Of a stretch of 64,000 nucleotides of DNA, positions 15,444 to 23,760 are shown piece after piece. The DNA is from UBA6168 sp965222975 (GTDB lineage Bacteria; Bacteroidota; Bacteroidia; Chitinophagales; Saprospiraceae), in the NCBI GenBank assembly GCA_965222975.1, contig CBDCVJ010000041.1:372001-436000 (forward strand), read 5' to 3'. The notes beneath the pieces were generated by a model, which saw only the letters and a program-made list of their open reading frames with translations, made no database searches and had not been told where the DNA came from. The translations under genes were made by a program, and so were the position numbers. Each line of letters begins with the position of its first letter. Position 1 is the stretch's first letter.

Positions 15444-18263
15444 TCATTTCCGCATTTCGCTCGGGTTTATCCCAAATTCTTGCTGAAACGAGCGGCTAAA
15501 ATGGGCGAGGTATTTAAATCCCACCTCCAATGAAATTTGTGAAATATTCATGTCTGTTGTTTCAAGCAAGGCTTTAGCTTGGTGCATACGAAAGGAGCGG
15601 AGCAAGTGACCAGCAGGCTTACCCGTAAGGGCCTTCACTTTGCGGTAAAGCTGCGCCCTACTGATGTGCAGCGCCTTACATAGGTCAGGTATGTCAAATT
15701 GTTCATCGGAGAAATTTGCTTCCAACACCTCCCTTAGTTTTTTCATAAAAACATCTTCACCCGATAGGTAATTTCCTTGAGGTTGGAAAAACCAGCCGTT
15801 GGATGTAAAGTGTTCCTGCAATCGTCGGCGGAGCTCCAACAATTTCTTAGTGCGGATGAGTAATTCGCTTTTATCAAATGGCTTTGCCAAATAAGCATCA
15901 GCACCGCATTCCAACCCCTCAAGACGGGAAGTGGCATCTGCCTTTGCTGTCAATAAAAAAACATTTTGGTGGTGTTTTAAAACAAGCCGATCCGTTGCCC
16001 AAATGGATTGAGAGAGGATTGAGTCCTTCCCTCCAATTTCCACCGATTTATTGTACAATTGAAAATCGACAATGGCAGGTTTTGGTGGAATGGAATCCAA
16101 CCGCAGGCTATCTGGGTGGAAACGGATGAACCCTCCTTCCCATAAAGGGCAAAAGAGTTCTCCGTTTCTTCTCTGACGACTTCCATAAGAAAAAACGGTG
16201 CTGGGCAAGCCGTCAGATTTGTTATACACGCGGGAAATTCCCGTATCGGGTTGAAAATGTATGATGCCCACATCGCTTGTCATCCAAATATTGCCATGCC
16301 TGTCTTTGAATATACTAATAGGACGGACAGTCGGAAAACCTTCTTTTCTGGAATACCGCTTGCTTTCCCCTGTTTCCTTATTGAATCGGAACAACCCATC
16401 GCCCACAGTCGTCACCCAAAACCTGCCTTTCCGGTCTTCGATCAATCCCAAAGTGTGTATACCTTTCAAGTAATGGGTAAAATTTCCGGTATTCGGATTG
16501 TATTTGTTTAGCCCTCTCGCCCCTTTTGACCAAATATTGCCATTTTCATCTTCCAGCATCTTTCCGCTGACAAAATTCGAGCTAATAGAATTTGGATCCT
16601 CTGGGTCGTGACGAAATTGTTTGATTTCACCAGTGGCTGGGTTGAAACGTAGTACGCCTTGTCTATTGGTAAAAACCCAAAGCCACTCTTCCTTATCTTC
16701 CAGCACGATACCTAGCCCTTTCAAGCTATCAAATTCGGACTGTTGATGGAAAGGAAGCCATTTCCCAGTTGTCAGCTCAAAACGTTTCACCCCTTTCGAA
16801 CTGCCTATCCAAAGATGCCCCCGATGGTCTTCCAGCATAGTGCTGAACACAAATGGGTACTGCTTAACCTTTTGCATTTCATTATTTGCATCGAAAGCAT
16901 AGAGGTCTGTTCCGTCGGCGGTTCTCATCCAAAGAATTCCCCGGCTGTCTTCATAAATATACCTGCCTAGACTACCTGTCACATTTTTGCCTTCGATGAG
17001 GGGAGGCGGATAAAACCGGAATTTGTTAGTAGAAGGAGCATATTTGAGCAATCCCCTGCTCATCGTACCGATCCATAAAACTCCACTTTGATCTTCGTAG
17101 AAAGTATTGAGCAACGTCCAGTCTTTCAAGTAGGTTTCCAACTGGTGGATATCGGAGAAAGTCTCTTTGTACGGGTCGAAGCGTTTCAATCCCACACCTG
17201 TCGCCACCCATAAATATCCTCCTCGATCCACGAACAGGTGAAGGGCCCTAGCCCCAAAGTAGCCGCCAGGTCTGTATGATTCAAAATAAGAATTGAAATG
17301 CCCATTTGTTGGGTCAAATCGCTGAAGCGAATATCTTTTGGTTTTAAGGGAACGTGAGAAGAGCCAAATGTTCCCTTTGCCATCCCGAACAACTTGTCGT
17401 ACTGATTCTCCGGCTATGGATAAAGCATCATTTTCCCGGGGCAAGTAGTTGACGAAGGTTTGTGTTTCGGGGTCGAAAAGGCATAGCCCCGCCCCCTTTG
17501 TGCCAACACAAATTTTTCCAGATGCAGTTTCACAAAGATTGGTGACAGGAGCGTTGCAACTTTGATCAAAACGAACGACTTTATTTTTTTCCCTGTCAAA
17601 GTAGTTAAGTCCCTTTTCTGTTCCTATCCAAAGCCGATGGTGCTTGTCGTAAAGCAAGGCATGAACGTTATTGCTGTTGAGGCTGAGGGAATCGTTTGGT
17701 TCATGTTGGAAGTGCTTTATGTTGTAAGGTGGTTCGCCATGCCCTTCCGATATGCAGAAAAGCCCTCTCGTGGTACGAAGCCAGAAATTGCCTGAAGAAT
17801 CCTGCAAAAACACCTCATTATATTTTGGATTCGAGTAGGAAAATGTGGAATCACCACCCAAGTCAGGGAAAGTGTAAAATGTTTTCTGTTTAGGGTTCAG
17901 GATTTGCAACTGCTTATAGGTAGCAATCCAGATATTCCCCAAAGCATCCTCCAATAGGCCGTTGACCTTTCGTCCTTTTATTGGCCCTCCATCTTCTGCT
18001 TCATAGCCGTACCGTTTGAAGTGATATCCATCATAGCGCACCAAGCCATCATAGGTTCCAAACCACATGAAGCCTTGTCGATCTTGTAGGATTTCATAAA
18101 TGAAATTGATGTCTTGCCCTTCACCGTGGGTCACGTGCTGAAAGGGAAGGGTCAGGTTTTGGGCAAGGAATATTAAGGGCCATCCGGCAAGCAACAAAAG
18201 GACGGCACGTCGGGCAAGTGCAATATGGGGGTTGGTTTTAGGCAAAACATTTGGTTTTGCCAA
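15444..18263 (-). CDS. Hybrid two-component regulator lacking its kinase core (propeller directly joined to REC remnant and AraC domain)
   Basis: 939 residues. After an N-terminal export/anchor segment (RAVLLLLAGWPLIFLAQ) come about a dozen two-component-regulator propeller repeats (for example GNIWIATYKQL, HRLWIGTEKGLNYF, GVLWIGTMSRGLLKY) to residue about 745. The start of the Y_Y_Y domain (LVLKHHQNVF) then passes directly, at about residue 769, into LLTAKADATSRLEGLECGAD, the second half of a response-regulator receiver, followed by the AraC DNA-binding domain. The rest of Y_Y_Y, the transmembrane helix, HisKA, HATPase and the phospho-aspartate half of REC are missing in frame. The product cannot phosphorylate, and with no second membrane helix its DNA-binding head may be stranded on the sensor side. 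The start is TTG; no ATG precedes the signal segment. Confidence 0.8.
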   Translation of the reverse strand: MAKPNVLPKTNPHIALARRAVLLLLAGWPLIFLAQNLTLPFQHVTHGEGQDINFIYEILQDRQGFMWFGTYDGLVRYDGYHFKRYGYEAEDGGPIKGRKVNGLLEDALGNIWIATYKQLQILNPKQKTFYTFPDLGGDSTFSYSNPKYNEVFLQDSSGNFWLRTTRGLFCISEGHGEPPYNIKHFQHEPNDSLSLNSNNVHALLYDKHHRLWIGTEKGLNYFDREKNKVVRFDQSCNAPVTNLCETASGKICVGTKGAGLCLFDPETQTFVNYLPRENDALSIAGESVRQVVRDGKGNIWLFSRSLKTKRYSLQRFDPTNGHFNSYFESYRPGGYFGARALHLFVDRGGYLWVATGVGLKRFDPYKETFSDIHQLETYLKDWTLLNTFYEDQSGVLWIGTMSRGLLKYAPSTNKFRFYPPPLIEGKNVTGSLGRYIYEDSRGILWMRTADGTDLYAFDANNEMQKVKQYPFVFSTMLEDHRGHLWIGSSKGVKRFELTTGKWLPFHQQSEFDSLKGLGIVLEDKEEWLWVFTNRQGVLRFNPATGEIKQFRHDPEDPNSISSNFVSGKMLEDENGNIWSKGARGLNKYNPNTGNFTHYLKGIHTLGLIEDRKGRFWVTTVGDGLFRFNKETGESKRYSRKEGFPTVRPISIFKDRHGNIWMTSDVGIIHFQPDTGISRVYNKSDGLPSTVFSYGSRQRRNGELFCPLWEGGFIRFHPDSLRLDSIPPKPAIVDFQLYNKSVEIGGKDSILSQSIWATDRLVLKHHQNVFLLTAKADATSRLEGLECGADAYLAKPFDKSELLIRTKKLLELRRRLQEHFTSNGWFFQPQGNYLSGEDVFMKKLREVLEANFSDEQFDIPDLCKALHISRAQLYRKVKALTGKPAGHLLRSFRMHQAKALLETTDMNISQISLEVGFKYLAHFSRSFQQEFGINPSEMRK

Positions 18264-18378
18264 ATATAACTTATTGATAAAACCCAGCCTAACTGCTGAC
18301 CATAATTGTAGTGGTGATTTTTGTCAGCTTTTTCTCTATGTTGATCCTTACGGTTGCTCTACTTTATTTTTTCTGGTT

Positions 18379-18513
18379 GTAACGTTTTGCGTAGCTCTAT
18401 AAAATTTCAGGCAGTTCCCAGAGCGGCGGAGTTATTTTACCCCGCCGCTCTGGGAATTTATCAAAATTTATAGATTCGAAACCACTTTTATTAATAGCTA
18501 CGCAAAACGTTAC
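18379..18513. repeat. Palindrome with perfect 18-base ends GTAACGTTTTGCGTAGCT
   Basis: The first and last 18 bases are exact inverted copies. Inside, TATAAAATTT pairs with AAATTTATA and the centre is a GC-rich hairpin (TTCCCAGAGCGGCGG, then a short loop, CCGCCGCTCTGGGAA). The element lies upstream of the propeller regulator gene and begins with GTAA like the REP elements near 60.7 kb, though the stem sequence is different. Confidence 0.65.
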
Positions 18514-18619
18514 GATCAGTATTTTTTATTTCTTCCAAATTCGAATTAATTACCATTTCCAATAAATTCAAATCGAACCACCTCTTCCCCATAAATTACT
18601 TTTTTTGAAATCCTCTTTT

Positions 18620-18862
18620 TCAATATGGTTCTGCACTTAATAAATCCACTCCTGATTGCCATTGCATGAAGCTGTCCATCTGTGCTTCGGTCAACTACTC
18701 GGAAAGCCCCTGCATCCACTTGTCCCAACAGGTAAGCAGGGCAGTGTTTTTACCAATCACATCCGGTGTTTGCTTGATGCGCCTTCTTGTGTGCCAATAT
18801 TCCCGATTCAACCGCAGTACACTTTGCATTTGCTCTTGTGACAGGCCGAGTTTATCTTGCAT
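18620..18862 (-). pseudogene. Remnant of a Spy/CpxP-like (LTxxQ) protein
   Basis: The minus frame from ATG 18862 reads MQDKLGLSQEQMQSVLRLNR, continues through IKQTPDVIGKNTALL, meets an in-frame TAG at 18695-18697, and then goes on in the same frame with LTEAQMDSFMQWQSG to a stop at 18620. KLGLSxEQ near the start and LTEAQ near the end are the hallmarks of Spy/CpxP-like periplasmic helical proteins. There is no signal peptide upstream. I therefore read it as a truncated remnant with one nonsense codon. The family call rests on two short motifs. Confidence 0.4.
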
Positions 18863-18982
18863 TGCTTCGTTAAGATGTGCGAAAGGTCGGTGGGAATGAC
18901 TGGCCGATAATCTATTCTAAAATTTCAACCTTGTTCTGACAGTTATTGAGAAGGTGGGCAAATTAATTGAGAAGAAGTACAG

Positions 18983-19033
18983 CTTCCCGAAGTTATCAAT
19001 TGTACTGTTTTCGTTTTCGCAACTCCAATATTC
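18983..19033 (-). pseudogene. Short pirin-gene fragment
   Basis: These 51 bases are nearly identical to 22664-22714 inside the intact pirin gene. They would encode NIGVAKTKTVQLITSG, compared with NIGITKAKAVQLITSG there. No other part of a pirin gene is visible on either side, so this is a relic of a second pirin gene. The remainder of 18514-19078 shows only this and the Spy-like remnant. Confidence 0.5.
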
Positions 19034-19078
19034 TAACTTGCTGTTTTACAATCTGTTAGTCCCTGTATTTTTTCTTTT

Positions 19079-19990
19079 TCAATTCATCCCTCTATATTCC
19101 AAAGGCGTTATACCTACCTTTTTCTTAAACAATTTACTAAAATATTGAGGGTACTCAAATCCCAATCCGTAAGCAATTTCACTAACTGAATTATTGGAAC
19201 TCAACAACTTTGTTTTGGCTTCTTCTATTAAAAAATAATGGATGTGTTCCTGGGTGCTTTTCCCTGTTTCTTTTTTTAATAAATCTGATAGATAATTGTT
19301 GGATAAGTTGACTGCTTCAGCACATTGGACAACGGTAGGTAAACCTTTCTGGCGAGGTAGGTCAGAGCGTAGATAGGACAATAGAAATTTTTCGACTACA
19401 GTTAATACATCTTTATTTGCTACTGTTCTTGTGATAAATTGTCGGTCATAAAATCGCAAGCAATAATTTAATAACAATTCAACGCCCGAAACAATAACCG
19501 ATTTGCTATGCTTGTCAATGGGGCGATTAATTTCCTTATGTATATCATTGACAATTCGTGAAATGGTTGATTTTTCTTCGTCTGATAAATGGAGTGCTTC
19601 ATTTACGGCGTAATTGAAAAAGGTATAATCTTTAATTTTATTACCGAGAGAAGTGCCACGTATCAAATCAGGATGAAATACCAAACCCCATCCATAAATA
19701 GCATCCGTATGTTCCAATTTAAAGACTTGATTGGGGGACATGAAGAATAAACTACCTTCCTGGAAATCATAATTTTGACGACCATATTTGAGGCTGCCTG
19801 ACTGGAGTGTTTTTAGTAAAATTGAATAGTAGGCTGTGGAAAAATTCGCATTTAGAAGTTGTTTATTTTTTTGAAAATCAACTTTTGAAAAGTCTATTAT
19901 GCTGATGAGTGGATGCTTTGGTTTGCCTTGATTTAATAGTTCATTCAACTGACTTATATTGTCAACAGATATAATTTTGTCATCAGCCAT
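19079..19990 (-). CDS. AraC family transcriptional regulator
   Basis: A 303-residue cytoplasmic regulator. The N-terminal 170 residues are a cupin-like ligand domain (for example FQEGSLFFMSPNQVFKLE), and the last 100 residues form the two helix-turn-helix units: VQCAEAVNLSNNYLSDLLKK and VSEIAYGLGFEYPQYFSKLF, ending PLEYR. It lies four bases after a small membrane protein gene on the same strand, and upstream on that strand is an SDR gene. Regulators of this type with an adjacent SDR are frequent in Bacteroidota and often control it in response to a small molecule, but the inducer is not deducible. Confidence 0.85.
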   Translation of the reverse strand: MADDKIISVDNISQLNELLNQGKPKHPLISIIDFSKVDFQKNKQLLNANFSTAYYSILLKTLQSGSLKYGRQNYDFQEGSLFFMSPNQVFKLEHTDAIYGWGLVFHPDLIRGTSLGNKIKDYTFFNYAVNEALHLSDEEKSTISRIVNDIHKEINRPIDKHSKSVIVSGVELLLNYCLRFYDRQFITRTVANKDVLTVVEKFLLSYLRSDLPRQKGLPTVVQCAEAVNLSNNYLSDLLKKETGKSTQEHIHYFLIEEAKTKLLSSNNSVSEIAYGLGFEYPQYFSKLFKKKVGITPLEYRGMN

Positions 19991-19994
19991 GATA

Positions 19995-20477
19995 CTAATT
20001 TTTTAATGCTTGAAAATAAGCTTTGATGGAATATTGCGAGAAGGCTTCTATCATCATAAAACCGACAAACATAATAATGACCGCATAAGCGATGCCCTGC
20101 CAGTAGGGATTTTTCGTAAAATAAATCAATAACAATGCTGCAATAATTAAAGCTATGGATACCATTTGATAGATGGGATAATCCTTGATGACTTTTGCCA
20201 TTCTTTCGATTTCAACTTGTTGAAAATTTGCTGCTTCTTTTTGAAATAACTGGGTCTGTTTTTCAAGTAATTTGGTTTCGGTCATCCGATAACCAATACC
20301 AGAAATAATCATCATTAAACCACAAACCAAAGCACCTGTTTTTAATCCATTTGCGAGAGTCGTACTTCCCATAATTTGGGCGATAATTGCTACAACCAAC
20401 AATCCAACTCCTAATAAAATAAAATGCAATCCTACTGCCTTTTGTGCAGTAATATAAGTTTCAAAATAAGTTAGCAT
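19995..20477 (-). CDS. Four-helix hypothetical membrane protein
   Basis: A 160-residue protein with four hydrophobic segments: HFILLGVGLLVVAIIAQIM, GALVCGLMMIISGIGY, MVSIALIIAALLLIYF and IAYAVIIMFVGFMMIEAF, with a charged, probably coiled helix between the second and third (LEKQTQLFQKEAANFQQVEI). It is transcribed immediately before the AraC gene (gap of four bases), so the two form an operon. The function of this family is not known to me. It may be an accessory membrane protein whose expression is tied to the regulator. Confidence 0.7.
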   Translation of the reverse strand: MLTYFETYITAQKAVGLHFILLGVGLLVVAIIAQIMGSTTLANGLKTGALVCGLMMIISGIGYRMTETKLLEKQTQLFQKEAANFQQVEIERMAKVIKDYPIYQMVSIALIIAALLLIYFTKNPYWQGIAYAVIIMFVGFMMIEAFSQYSIKAYFQALKN

Positions 20478-20600
20478 ATTCTTGAATATTATTTTGAAAG
20501 ATAGAAATTGAATTTTTATAAATCGGCTATCGTCAAATAAATTCTATTGTGATAATTGATGATAGCCGAAAAATTTGAAAAACTAAAGTTACTCTATTAT

Positions 20601-21437
20601 TTAATGTTTTTTAAAAAACATCATAGGCATAATTTTATCAATAGCCGCATCTCCAAATGTAGAATGCAGGAGGTGAGTTTGTTTGGCATCGCTATTTACC
20701 CGATAGGCTCGTTTGGGTTTTTTGCTTTCAATGGCATCATAAACTGCTTTGGCAATCGTTATTGGTTCAGCTCCGGATTCATTCAATGCTTTATCAAAGT
20801 TGTACTTGAAATTTTCCATGTTTTCACGGTACGCCCCACCTGCATCTGAAGCAATGGCTTTATCCAAATAAGTAAAAGCGACATCCGCAAATTCCGTTTT
20901 GATATACCCAGGTTGTACTTTTACGACATCAATTCCAAAATCTTTCACCTCCATTCGCAAACCATCGCACAAGCCTTCCACCGCATGTTTGGATGCAGGA
21001 TACCACGGCATTCCTGGTACAGACACAGTACCCACAATAGATGAACAAGCGATTAATTTTCCAGATTTTTGTTTTCGCATTTGTGGTAAAACGGTTTTGA
21101 ATGTACGTGCCAGACCGAATACATTGGTTTCAAATTCTGCTTTGGCATCTTCAATATCCACGGTTTCGAAGCAGCCTTGCACACCATAACCTGCATTGGC
21201 GAAAACAGCATCAATCTGCCCTTCATTGTCCATAATGGTCTGAAAAGCTTGGTCGATACTTTCCTGTTTTCTTACATCCAATTCAAAAATGACTGCCCCT
21301 TTTTCTTGCAATGGTTTCATTTTTTCTACCCTTCTCGCTCCAGCATACACCTTAAAACCTTTGTCTAATAAGTATTCAGTTGTGGCATAACCAATACCTG
21401 AACTTGCTCCTGTGATAAATATGACTTTTTTGCTCAT
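20601..21437 (-). CDS. SDR family oxidoreductase
   Basis: A 278-residue short-chain dehydrogenase/reductase. The TGASSGIG nucleotide-binding loop is at residues about 9-16, FANAGYG is the NAG motif, the catalytic Ser lies in ACSSIVGTVS, and YPASKHAVEGL supplies the Tyr-x-x-x-Lys pair. The sequence GARRVEKM after the second strand, with an Arg pair, suggests NADP(H) preference. The C-terminal extension of about 90 residues is typical of the classical group that acts on ketones, aldehydes or retinoid-like alcohols, but the substrate is unknown. It stands upstream of the membrane protein and AraC pair on the same strand, separated by about 120 bases. Confidence 0.88.
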   Translation of the reverse strand: MSKKVIFITGASSGIGYATTEYLLDKGFKVYAGARRVEKMKPLQEKGAVIFELDVRKQESIDQAFQTIMDNEGQIDAVFANAGYGVQGCFETVDIEDAKAEFETNVFGLARTFKTVLPQMRKQKSGKLIACSSIVGTVSVPGMPWYPASKHAVEGLCDGLRMEVKDFGIDVVKVQPGYIKTEFADVAFTYLDKAIASDAGGAYRENMENFKYNFDKALNESGAEPITIAKAVYDAIESKKPKRAYRVNSDAKQTHLLHSTFGDAAIDKIMPMMFFKKH

Positions 21438-21580
21438 TTTGCAATTGTTTTAATTAAAAATTATTTATGAGCAAAGGTAGATTGGCTTACTCTAAAAGCA
21501 TTAATACTTTTCCCGGATAGTTGGATACTTTTCTCAGATTGAATTAAAGTCAATGTTCAGCCTTTTCCAATCACAGTTTT

Positions 21581-22164
21581 TTACATCAACACCCCATTCT
21601 TCGCCTGAACTGCTGGAGGCAATTCTTTTTCACTCAACATTTCTTTTAAATCAATTTCGATAACCCTACACAAAGAAAGCATTGGAATGTTATTGGGCAT
21701 TCCTTGAAAAGGGTTTTCAGAATAATCACCAATCACTTCCATCATCACATAAATCCACCCCAGCAAGGCAGTAATAGGTATAGAGAGCCAAAAGCCCCAA
21801 TCCCCCAATTTCATTAATTCGGGAATCATGGTAAAGGGCAATAGAAACACAAAAATTCCAGCAAAAAATCCGACTCATATTAGCGTACTGCCGAGGGAGT
21901 GGAAATTTCTTGATACGTTCATTTTTTCCTGAAGGGCATAAAAACTTTTTAACACATTGCCCATTTCCATGTAAATGATTTAGCTACCACAATATTCGTT
22001 TGCAAGTAATCATCTCCTGCGAAAATTTCTATGGGAATTGGTTGAGCTTGTATGTAGTTGGGTAAAAAACCATAAAGGAATCCAAAAAGAATTACTGCAT
22101 ATTTTCTTCTTATATCGGTCGTTAATAATTGAGAATATTTTACCTCTGAATTAAATATTTTCAT
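21581..22164 (-). pseudogene. Bestrophin family channel, decayed
   Basis: The last 100 residues are clearly bestrophin: FVFLLPF, a tryptophan-rich helix, VMMEVIGDYSENPF, CRVIEIDLKEML and a final NGVLM. Upstream, the conserved IKKFPLPRQYANMSRIF is found in a different frame, and FYALQEK in the frame of the C terminus. The two shifts sit at runs of six A (near 21922) and six T (near 21875). The N-terminal part (from MKIFNSEVKYSQLL) has a transmembrane segment but ends early, and about 100 central residues of a normal bestrophin of about 300 are absent. It is therefore either a real pseudogene or a damaged sequence. The intact family forms pentameric anion channels. Confidence 0.6.
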
Positions 22165-22244
22165 TGTCTTAACTTTAATGATAGTGCTCCTTAAAAAACT
22201 ACCCAAAAAAATTAAAAATTCATTTACCATTTTTTATTAAAATT

Positions 22245-22955
22245 TTATAGCATCGGCACTTCCATCACCATGATTTCAGATTTTTGTATTGGAAAAATTG
22301 TTAAACTATTTACATCTTCTATTCCTATCTCATCTTTTCCTCTTAAATGATTTCCTGCTACTTCTATCTCACCCTCAATAACTTTTATAAATAGGCCATT
22401 AGATGAATTATTTAACTGATAGCTTATTTCATTATTCGCATTTAAAATACCATAACTCATAAATGAATTATTGGCAATTTGTAATGTATTTTTTCTGCCG
22501 TCAGGTGAAATCAATAGGCTGAGTTTGTTATAATAATCCTCAAGAATTAACTCCCGTTTTTGGTAATTGGGCTTCACTCCTTTTTCTTTTGGGTGCAAGA
22601 ACATTTGGATTCCTCTAAATGGTTCTTCTTTGGAATAATTGTATTCTTCGTGCATAATGCCAGTTCCCGAAGTTATCAATTGTACCGCTTTCGCTTTGGT
22701 AATTCCAATATTCCCTGTCGTATCTTCATGATGCCCAACCCCCTCCAAAAATAATGTGACAACCTCCATGTCCCGATGCGGATGCATACCAAAGCCTCTT
22801 GAGTTGGGAGGCATTCGGGCATCATCCAAATTGTATAATACACCAAAATTCCTTCGTTTGGGTTGTGAAAAATCAGGACGAAAACTGAAATATATTTCAA
22901 TGAAACCCATGTCCCGATATTGCCTTTCCTCTCTTGGATAATTTGTTATTTTCAT
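22245..22955 (-). CDS. Pirin family protein (bicupin)
   Basis: A 236-residue protein from ATG 22955; the in-frame TTG at 22994 is rejected because MKITNYPREER is a typical pirin start. The metal-binding cupin motifs are present: MHPHRDMEVVT (two His) and TSGTGIMHEEYN (His and Glu). The second cupin domain, residues about 150-236, is degenerate, as usual. Pirins bind Fe(II), and some are quercetinases or redox-linked regulators. The role here is open. It lies downstream of the isochorismatase-like gene, with a strong palindrome between them. A second, fragmentary pirin copy exists at 18983. Confidence 0.85.
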   Translation of the reverse strand: MKITNYPREERQYRDMGFIEIYFSFRPDFSQPKRRNFGVLYNLDDARMPPNSRGFGMHPHRDMEVVTLFLEGVGHHEDTTGNIGITKAKAVQLITSGTGIMHEEYNYSKEEPFRGIQMFLHPKEKGVKPNYQKRELILEDYYNKLSLLISPDGRKNTLQIANNSFMSYGILNANNEISYQLNNSSNGLFIKVIEGEIEVAGNHLRGKDEIGIEDVNSLTIFPIQKSEIMVMEVPML

Positions 22956-22997
22956 CTGTCTTAAATTATTTTTATAATTGCACGGATGGAACAAACC

Positions 22998-23046
22998 ATG
23001 ATTAAATAATTATTAAATTCCAAATGGAAATAATTATTTAATCATG
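22998..23046. terminator. AT-rich palindrome between isochorismatase-like and pirin genes
   Basis: CATGATTAAATAATTATT and AATAATTATTTAATCATG are exact 18-base inverted arms around a short loop. It lies just after the stop of the minus-strand isochorismatase-like gene and just before the pirin leader. A hairpin here would separate the two transcripts, although it lacks a GC stem. Confidence 0.45.
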
Positions 23047-23057
23047 GACGTTTTATT

Positions 23058-23648
23058 TTACGATAAAATTTTTGGTAAATATTCTTGTGTAATGATTCCG
23101 ATCAGCTTGCCTCCATCTTCGGATGACCAATCTGATGCCAGTTCAGATAACAAGGTCAAAGTCGAAGTCAGGACAACCCCTTCATTCTCCATTCTTCTCA
23201 ATGCAAGGTCATCAGAAGTTTTAGTTGGAGACCCAGAGGCATCAGGAATAGCAATCACATTAAAACCTTCTTTTACAGCACTAATGGCAGGATGTACCAA
23301 ACAAACATCGGTTGTGATTCCAGCCATAATTAAATTTTTCCTGCCGGTATCTCTTGCGGCTTTGGCAAATGCTGGGTCGTCCCAACAATTTACAATTCCT
23401 CCTCGAAGAATTCTTTTTTCATAAGCTTCAGGCGCTACCTCTTGTAAATCCTGGTAAAGCGGCCCTTGTGGCGCATCTTCCATGCTACTGGTCAAGACCA
23501 AAGGAATGTCCAGAGCTTTTGCGGCTTTTGCCAAAACGGTGGTGTGCAGTTTGATTCTTTCCAAATCATCAGAGCGAACCCAACCCATCGTTCCTACTTG
23601 GTGGTCAATCAATAAAAATGCGGTGTTCTTCGATGTTAATTTTTCCAT
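23058..23648 (-). CDS. Isochorismatase-like cysteine hydrolase (YcaC type)
   Basis: A 196-residue hydrolase of the isochorismatase superfamily. The catalytic triad is visible: Asp in LLIDHQVG (about residue 15), a Lys/Arg region before the RGGIVNCWDDPAF loop, and Cys in GITTDVCLVHPA (about residue 118), preceded by the cis-peptide GITT. The NxWDDPxF loop and the overall length match the YcaC-related group, whose natural substrates are mostly unknown. It is encoded upstream of the pirin gene on the same strand, about 100 bases away with a palindrome in between, and downstream of an AraC regulator. Confidence 0.82.
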   Translation of the reverse strand: MEKLTSKNTAFLLIDHQVGTMGWVRSDDLERIKLHTTVLAKAAKALDIPLVLTSSMEDAPQGPLYQDLQEVAPEAYEKRILRGGIVNCWDDPAFAKAARDTGRKNLIMAGITTDVCLVHPAISAVKEGFNVIAIPDASGSPTKTSDDLALRRMENEGVVLTSTLTLLSELASDWSSEDGGKLIGIITQEYLPKILS

Positions 23649-23760
23649 TACAATAATTTTTGGTTAATTAATAATGCAAAGTTAACGGCAGTACAAGCCT
23701 TAGCAATTATGGTAAAACGACACATTATTGCTGAAAAGCGACAAGCATCTATATTGGAAA

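Noticed and set aside
18656..18899. Short plus-strand frames near 18.7 kb
   Set aside because: The minus strand carries the Spy-like remnant here. The plus frames have no hydrophobic or domain pattern.
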